Shown here piece by piece: positions 58,974-64,000 of a stretch of DNA of 64,000 nucleotides (its first letter is position 1; the number at the start of each line of letters is the position of its first letter). Location of the stretch: contig NC_068970.1 of the NCBI RefSeq assembly GCF_016808095.1, positions 52,230,130 through 52,294,129 of the forward strand, read 5' to 3'. The notes beneath the pieces are model-generated. The model saw nothing but the letters and a program-made list of their open reading frames with translations. It made no database searches and was not told where the DNA came from. Source of the stretch: Vigna angularis (Eukaryota; Streptophyta; Magnoliopsida; Fabales; Fabaceae). A program made the position numbers and the translations under genes.

Positions 58974-60160
58974 CACTAATACAAAAATATCGTATAACGT
59001 CGTTGTTTTTTGGCCTTTCACGTCGAATTCGAGGTTGACATCATATCGGGAGATGTTAAATTGACGTCGAATTTAAAAAATTTGACGTTAATCAAATTGA
59101 CATCGAATTTTGTTAATATTCGACGTTAAGCAATTTTTTTGTTTTTTTTAATTAATTATAATCCTTTTTTACAACTCTACGAGACTTGAAAAGCATAAAA
59201 AATACAAATTTCAGTATTTGGTATTTTATAAAGCATGAACTATGAACGTGTAGTATAGTATCAACAATTAACAACAATAACAAACAATAAACAAGTTCAA
59301 TCAAACAACAACAACAATAAACAAGTTCAATCAAAAAACAACAACAACAAACAAGTTCAACAAAAAACAATAAACAAACAAGTTCAACAAATAAGTTCTT
59401 CAAAACGAAAATGAAAACAAAAACTAACCTTCAAAAGGTGGGTTCGTCGGAATAGAGTGTTTCCACCAGTGAAAGAGAAAGCATGATGCGCCTATAAAGG
59501 GCAAGAACACAAAAATAATCCGTCAAAACAAACGAAAATTATACATAAAGTAGTTAATTAACATGCATTTGTATCAAATGAAAGAAAGATTACATGTTAT
59601 GGTCGTCAAACTTCGTTCGAGAAAAGTTTGAGAAGAGAAGAGGGTCTCCCGCGCTAAGATAAAGTGAATGAATTTTCAATCTCACGCTCAAATTAAAAAT
59701 GGGAAACTTTTGGCTGACAAATAATATGTCGAAGCTCCTACAAGATTGACGTATTATATGTGGTTTAAAAGAAAAAAGAAGAAAAGAATTAAAAAGGGGT
59801 TCCTTTTTGGCTTCTGGCTGACAAATAATACGTCGAAACCCTTACAGAATTCGAAGTATTATTTGTTGTTTAAAAGAAAAAAGAAAAAAAAAATAAAAAG
59901 GGTGACTATTTGGCTTCTAACTGACAAATATTACGTCGAACCCCTACAGGATTCGACGTACTATTGGTGGTTTAAAAGAAAGAAGAAAGAGAATGACGCG
60001 CTGGTTTAAATAATTACCATCATAGAACGTCGAATTGAATGAGGCTTCGACGTTCTACAATTGCATTTATTTACAAAAATGTCACCGGTCATTTTTAACG
60101 TTGACTATTCAGTGGTTGGACGTTGAACGCGTGACGTTATACGCTGTTTTTGCACTAGTG
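58974..60160. mobile_element. Non-autonomous CACTA (En/Spm-type) element, 1187 bp
   Basis: The left end reads CACTAATACAAAAATATCGT and the complement of the right end CACTAGTGCAAAAACAGCGT, both continuing ATAACGTC. Flanking triplets CTG (58971-58973) and CCG (60161-60163) would be the 3-bp TSD with one mismatch. Subterminal regions are dense in ACGTCGAA, GACGTT and TTCGACGT. No transposase frame. Contains a three-copy repeat (59713-59980). Confidence 0.85.
59713..59980 (+). repeat. Three-copy imperfect tandem repeat inside the CACTA element
   Basis: Each copy has CTGACAAATA(A)TA(T/C)GTCGAA, CCTACA(A/G)GATT, (G/T)GTTTAAAAGAAA and an AAGAAAAAG purine run; steps are about 105-110 bp. Confidence 0.8.
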
Positions 60161-60163
60161 CCG

Positions 60164-60404
60164 AAAGAGGTCTAATGAACTGATCGATGCGTGAGAGCGC
60201 ATCTAGACTCTATGGTAGTGATCTCGACAACATTGTGGTCGTCTGGCCGAGACAAGTAGAACTGTGTGGTCGTCGATCGAAAGTAATGCTCTGACAATGA
60301 TGACAATGACAATGGTAGTTCTAGCGACGAGGACGGTTGTAGTGGATAGGGGCAACAAAAAGTTTTCCAAAGAACCTTAAGCTCTAGATACCATGAATTA
60401 AAAA
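60164..60404 (-). other. Possible copia leader fragment
   Basis: On the minus strand TTCATGGTATCTAGAGCTTA looks like an LTR end plus primer site, followed by a leader-like sequence. It directly abuts an integrase fragment, so it is either a rearranged part of the minus-strand copia element or a separate one. Confidence 0.4.
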
Positions 60405-60651
60405 AGTGCAAGTTATTTCAATAAGATGTCTAGTTTTGCACTCAATCATCCAATTTTGTTGAGGTGTAAAAGCACATGAAGTTTGATGGAGAATACCATG
60501 AGAAGCCATAAATTGTTTAATAGAATGGGAAAAATATTCACGGTCATTATCACTTCGCAAAGTTTGAATAGAAACACCGAATCCGATTTTAATTTCATTA
60601 TAAAAGGTTAATCAGAACGATTTTTCATTGAAAATAGCCAAGTGCATCTGG
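60405..60651 (-). pseudogene. Ty1/copia integrase core fragment (distal part)
   Basis: On the minus strand, residues such as CTWLFSMKNRS, GFGVSIQTLRSDNDREYF, FMASHGILHQTSC and MIECKTRHLIEI are recognisable. These are the second catalytic Asp and the Glu-bearing helix of a copia integrase. Degenerate, with stops. It continues across the solo LTR into 61308-61753. Confidence 0.85.
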
Positions 60652-61302
60652 TCATCCCAGATTTTGTAGAACTATATAATCTAGTAGTCCACATTTATAA
60701 TATAATAGAACAGTTAGAAGAAGACTTGTAGATAAATTCTTAAGGTTACAGTCATCCCAAATTTGGTTGTAATTTAAAACTTTAACACAATAGAGTATTT
60801 CAAAATAAACAGAAGCCTATGGATCCTAACTAGCCTAAGCAGCGGTGTCATCTCCCTCCAAGGCCTGCTCCACAACCACCGAAACAGTGATGGAAACAAC
60901 TCTTAAAGCTAAGATTGAGTGGAAAATGATAAAGAGGAAAGCACAAGACACATGCAACCAGCAAAGATTTCATGTGCTAGGTTTTAGAACGGAGAAGAAA
61001 ATGCATGTAAGGACTTACCAGCCTAGGACCCGAAATGAATCGGTTCGTTGTGAAGCCCTCTACGTTGCGGACGTTTGGGCGCCACCTGATCGGAAATCCA
61101 CTGGCTCAATGAAGAGAAATGGTAGAGAAAAGGCAGAGGTGTGGTAGAGAGAAGGCAGAGAAAATCTGAAAACTGAGTTTTTAGAGAGAGATAGAATGCT
61201 TAAGCTAATGGACGAAGATGTTTGAAAAATCCATTTAAAGTCTGGTTTCATTAACTTAATGCACATTTTTGCTCTTTTAACTCTATTTTTCAGGTCCTCA
61301 CA
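60652..61302 (-). mobile_element. Internally deleted gypsy (Tekay-like) solo LTR nested in copia
   Basis: Perfect TSD TCTGG (60647-60651 and 61303-61307). Its sequence matches the LTR at 18832-21288: TAGTAGTCCACATTT, GGTTACAGTCATCCC, GCCTAAGCAGCGG, then a jump of about 1.8 kb to ACAACCACCGAAAC, GCTAAGATTGAGT, TTGTGAAGCCCTCTACGTTG, and CAGGTCCTCACA. Its TG terminus has decayed to TC. Removing it restores continuity of the copia integrase. Confidence 0.85.
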
Positions 61303-61307
61303 TCTGG

Positions 61308-61753
61308 AATAATCATCAATAAAAGTAATGAAATATTGAAAACCTAAATTAGACTTAATACGACTAAGTCCCCAAATGTCAGAATGGACTAAGGCAAAAG
61401 GAGACGAAGCACGTTATGTTTTCCTAATTGACATGACTCACATACTAAATTAGACAACTTAGATAAGCTAGGAACAAGTTGTTGCAATTTGACAAGACTC
61501 TAATGACCTAACTAAGCATGAAGAAGAGATGGAGACTCCATAACCATGCCAACATGTGTAGAAGAACAAAGATGATAAAGACCATGAGACTTAGATTTAG
61601 AGTCAATCACCTGTCTCAAACTCCGTTCCTATAAACAAAGAGAATTTTTGTTAAAAGAAAAAACATAATTAAGAGAACAAGTTAATTAATGGATAATAAG
61701 CTAAAAGGAGACACAGGTACATAAAGAACATTATCAATAATAATAATAATAAA
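61308..61753 (-). pseudogene. Ty1/copia protease-end, GAG-pre-integrase and integrase N-terminal remnant
   Basis: On the minus strand: NVLYVPVSPFSLLSIN (61735 region), GLYHLCSSTHVGMVMESPSL, LVKLQQLVPSLSKLSNLVCE with CESCQLGKH, and FQYFITFIDDYS with the first catalytic Asp. Several stops. Upstream parts (gag) are cut off by the plus-strand copia insertion at 61754. Confidence 0.85.
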
Positions 61754-61902
61754 TGTTAGCATTCCTCAAGGCACATTTTATTAAAATCAGCCACGTTGCT
61801 TGTTTGTTGGTTTCTTTATTTTTTTTCTTATGTATAAAACAAAGACCCTTTATATTCCAAAGATAATGAGAATTGATGTTTTCTCAATAGTATTTCCTTT
61901 CA
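61754..61902 (+). repeat. Short 5' LTR (149 bp) of the plus-strand copia element
   Basis: TGTTAGCATTCCTCAAGG...TTTCCTTTCA, immediately followed by the primer site. Such a short LTR is unusual but known among copia lineages; 5' truncation is an alternative. Confidence 0.6.
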
Positions 61903-62049
61903 TGGTATTAGAGTCAGGTTCTTTGGAAGCTTTGCTATTATAAATTCTAACTATTTTGCTTAAGAAAGATGTAACAATTTGGTGCGCTCTTAGATCGTGA
62001 ATTCCACCTTTCCCTTAATAAGAGAAAGCATTTTTCATGGAAAATGATA

Positions 62050-62345
62050 TAAATGTTTGATCTGATTTAAAGGAATGTTTCTCCTAAGGGGATTTAATTC
62101 GTGTTTCAAAACTTCAACAAGAAATTTAAAATTTCAAGCAATGACCTCTAAGTGTAACTGAATTTTTTTTATTAAGCTCAAAAGACTCTATAACGAGCTT
62201 GAATGTTACGGTCAATTCTTACCTACACTTGTCCTATTCGATGCAATTGCCAAGCCATGGGTAATGAAAAAAATTAACATCAAGATATAATTATTCAATT
62301 TCTAAATGGTTTAAATGACTATGTAGTGTTGTCAAATCCCAAATA
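62050..62345 (+). pseudogene. Copia Gag (UBN2-type) remnant
   Basis: Segments such as DLIRVSKLQQEI, NFKQ, PLSVTEFF and QYN..FLNGLNDYVVLSN-like residues around stops are typical of copia Gag. Multiple stops and frameshifts. Confidence 0.65.
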
Positions 62346-63248
62346 TTGTTGTCAATTATATGTTGTTCCTTGATATTATTCCATACCCTTCATCAAATTA
62401 AACATGTTATTGAACATAAAACTTTGGCCAAACTTTCTAGTATTGTAGTTTTCACTCGTACCTTCATTTTGACAAATGTGTTATTTCTCCCAAAATTCAA
62501 TTTTAACCTTATTTATATATCTAAATTATCAAAATTATAATTGTCTTGCAAGTTTTTCGATTGAAAAATGCAAAATATAAGTCCATGAGGATGATTGGTT
62601 TGGCTAAACAAGTAGAAGGTTTATACTTGTTGACAACTGAAGTTCAAAAGATGGTAGAGGCTCGATTCAACAATGTTACAACAGAAAACATTTCATAGTC
62701 AAGTTTGTGGCAATTTCGGTTGAAGCACCTTTGACGTTAAAGACTCAAAACTATGTCTAAGAAAATCCTAACGTTTTTACAAATAAGGATGTTGTTGTGA
62801 CATTTTCCACTTGGCAAAACAAAAGAAATTACCATATTTGATTAACAAATTTGTAACCTATTTCATTTGTAAACTATTTAATTTTGACATATTAAAGGTC
62901 CTTATCAAATAAATTGTGTTTATGGTCACAAGTACTTTCTTACTGTTATAGATGACTATAACATATTTTTGTGGGTTATTTTGATGAAATCCAAATATGA
63001 AGTAAGTACACACTTGAAAAACCTTGTTCACATTTAGGAAAAACAATTTGAAAAAAGAGTAAACAAAGTTCGATCTGATAATAATGATCCAGAATTTACC
63101 TTAACATTTTTTTATGGAAAAGAAAAAATTATATATACATCAAACCTCTTATGTTAAGTGTCTTGAACAAAATAAAATAGTAGAAAGGAAAGACCAACAC
63201 ATTTTAAATGTGGTTAGATCTTTATTGTATCAAGCTCATCTTCTTAAG
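62346..63248 (+). pseudogene. Copia protease-linker and integrase remnant
   Basis: VVFTRTFILTNVLFLPKFNF and IYISKLSKL (62430-62540), MIGLAKQVEGLYLLTTEVQK (62590), then degenerate GAG-pre-integrase, FLTVIDDYNIFLWVI-like residues near 62935-62985, KVRSDNNDPEF (63065), and NKIVERKDQHILNVVRSLLY (63170) with the catalytic Glu. Stops and frameshifts throughout. Confidence 0.85.
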
Positions 63249-63576
63249 TGTTGAGAAATTTAGCAGAATTTTCTTAATCAGATTTATGAGAGAAAGTATA
63301 AATGCGGAATAATAACACTCAAAATACAACTCTTTAAATTATTATGCAAATATATTATTGATAAAAATAAAATTAAAATATCATTTTTCTCTATCTTTAT
63401 TTATTGCTTCTCTACGTTGAAATTTATTCTCAATTTCTTTTTCTTCTCTACATCATTTTGTTATTTATTTCTTTCTCTTATATATTAACTTATTTTTAAT
63501 TAAATTTGTTGATTTTCTTAATCTTCTCCCCTTCATTGATTTTTATTGGATAAAATCTTTTCAACAAATTTTAACA
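63249..63576 (+). mobile_element. Small solo LTR (328 bp) nested in the copia integrase
   Basis: TGTTGAGAAATTTAGCAG...AAATTTTAACA. The flanks TTAAG (63244-63248) and CTAAG (63577-63581) are a TSD with one mismatch. Excising it rejoins the integrase text (QAHLLK and GYVVTH segments) in frame apart from one stop. Confidence 0.72.
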
Positions 63577-63581
63577 CTAAG

Positions 63582-63940
63582 CAATATTAGGGATATGTAG
63601 TGACACATGTTGAATACATTATAAATAGAATTCCAAGAAAAATTTTACAAAACCATTCCCTTTGTTTTTTGGAAGTAAACCAGATTTGGAAAATTTGAGT
63701 TTTTAGGTGTTTGTGTTTTGTTAGCCCTTTATAGGTTCAGAGAAAAAAATTTGACCCAATGTTCCGTAAGTCTGCTTTCTTATGATATAAACCAACTACC
63801 AAGGGTTATGTTGTTATGGATGTTAACTCTAAAGGTTTGTTTGTGTCTCAAAATGTTATTTTTCATTAGATGGTTCTTGCTTATCAGTCCCAAAATTCAC
63901 CAAACTGGACCTACACTGAAACACAAACAAAACTAAATAT
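63582..63940 (+). pseudogene. Copia post-integrase segment
   Basis: VTHVEYIINRIPRKIL, then FDPMFRKSAFL, KGYVVMDVNSKGLFVSQNVI and FH. This is the conserved copia stretch between integrase and RT. Contains stops; continues towards the window end. Confidence 0.85.
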
Positions 63941-64000
63941 ATCACCTTAATTTTCACCACACACATATAATCATAATTCTCTACTTGTTGTGTTAGATCC

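Larger units (their letters stand above)
61754..64000 (+). mobile_element. Ty1/copia element remnant, plus strand, running off the window
   Basis: A short LTR (61754-61902), a primer site TGGTATTAGAGTCAGG at 61903, then gag, protease-linker, integrase and post-integrase segments all in order. Interrupted by a solo LTR at 63249-63576. Inserted into an (AAT)n stretch of the minus-strand copia element. The RT end lies beyond 64000. Confidence 0.8.

Overview
The window is plant nuclear DNA, almost certainly from a legume of the bean/cowpea (Phaseoleae) group. The intron-bearing TIR1/AFB auxin-receptor gene, the Ty3/gypsy Tekay-type and Ty1/copia retrotransposons, a legume-style TRIM, a MULE carrying FAR1 and plant-mobile-domain remnants, and AT-rich intergenic DNA with long (AT)n tracts all fit. 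Species assignment is inference. There is one clear host gene in 64 kb, so this looks like a gene-poor, repeat-rich chromosome segment.

Layout. 1-1.95 kb: a solo LTR (29-1940, TSD ATATT/ATATC) split by a tandem TRIM array (333-1038). 4.1-6.7 kb: a gypsy solo LTR. 10.8-15 kb: the only host gene, a three-exon TIR1/AFB F-box auxin co-receptor on the minus strand (CDS 14149 to 10799, 578 aa) with leader and promoter to about 15 kb. 15.7-17.6 kb: a decayed gypsy LTR. 18.8-21.5 kb: a minus-strand 3' LTR plus the last codons of a Tekay pol. 22.0-26.3 kb: a 4.3-kb MULE with 9-bp TSD and about 39-bp TIRs. 27.0-29.6 kb: a minus-strand solo LTR. 30.8-31.05 kb: a long inverted repeat. 31.7-38.8 kb: a nest holding a solo LTR and, beside it, a minus-strand copia element with gag but no pol (TSD CCCAA); that element's left LTR was hit by a second, plus-strand copia element. 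41.5-46.3 kb: small DNA transposons (a hAT-type MITE with 8-bp TSD), an LTR-like block and microsatellites. 49.6-58.6 kb: a complete, very young Tekay chromovirus with a 1525-aa uninterrupted gag-pol ORF, 5-bp TSD and LTRs differing by eight transitions plus one 1390-bp deletion. 59-64 kb: a CACTA element and a nest of two opposed copia remnants carrying two solo LTRs.

How it fits together. The AFB gene is the only functional host locus I can defend. It sits between two LTRs of one gypsy subfamily in opposite orientation. Its hormone pocket carries AFB4/5-like substitutions and its miR393 site is degenerate. The element at 49.6-58.6 kb is the only transposon that looks able to code for all its own functions.

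The most unusual signal is architectural. Several elements of different type share pairs of the palindrome TAATCGATTA (or close variants) spaced 20 or 21 bp start to start. This arrangement recurs at least 15 times in at least five elements or segments. In addition, each gypsy LTR carries its own palindromic, GC-rich mid-LTR module. All coordinates come from reading the sequence by eye; no database search or alignment program was run.
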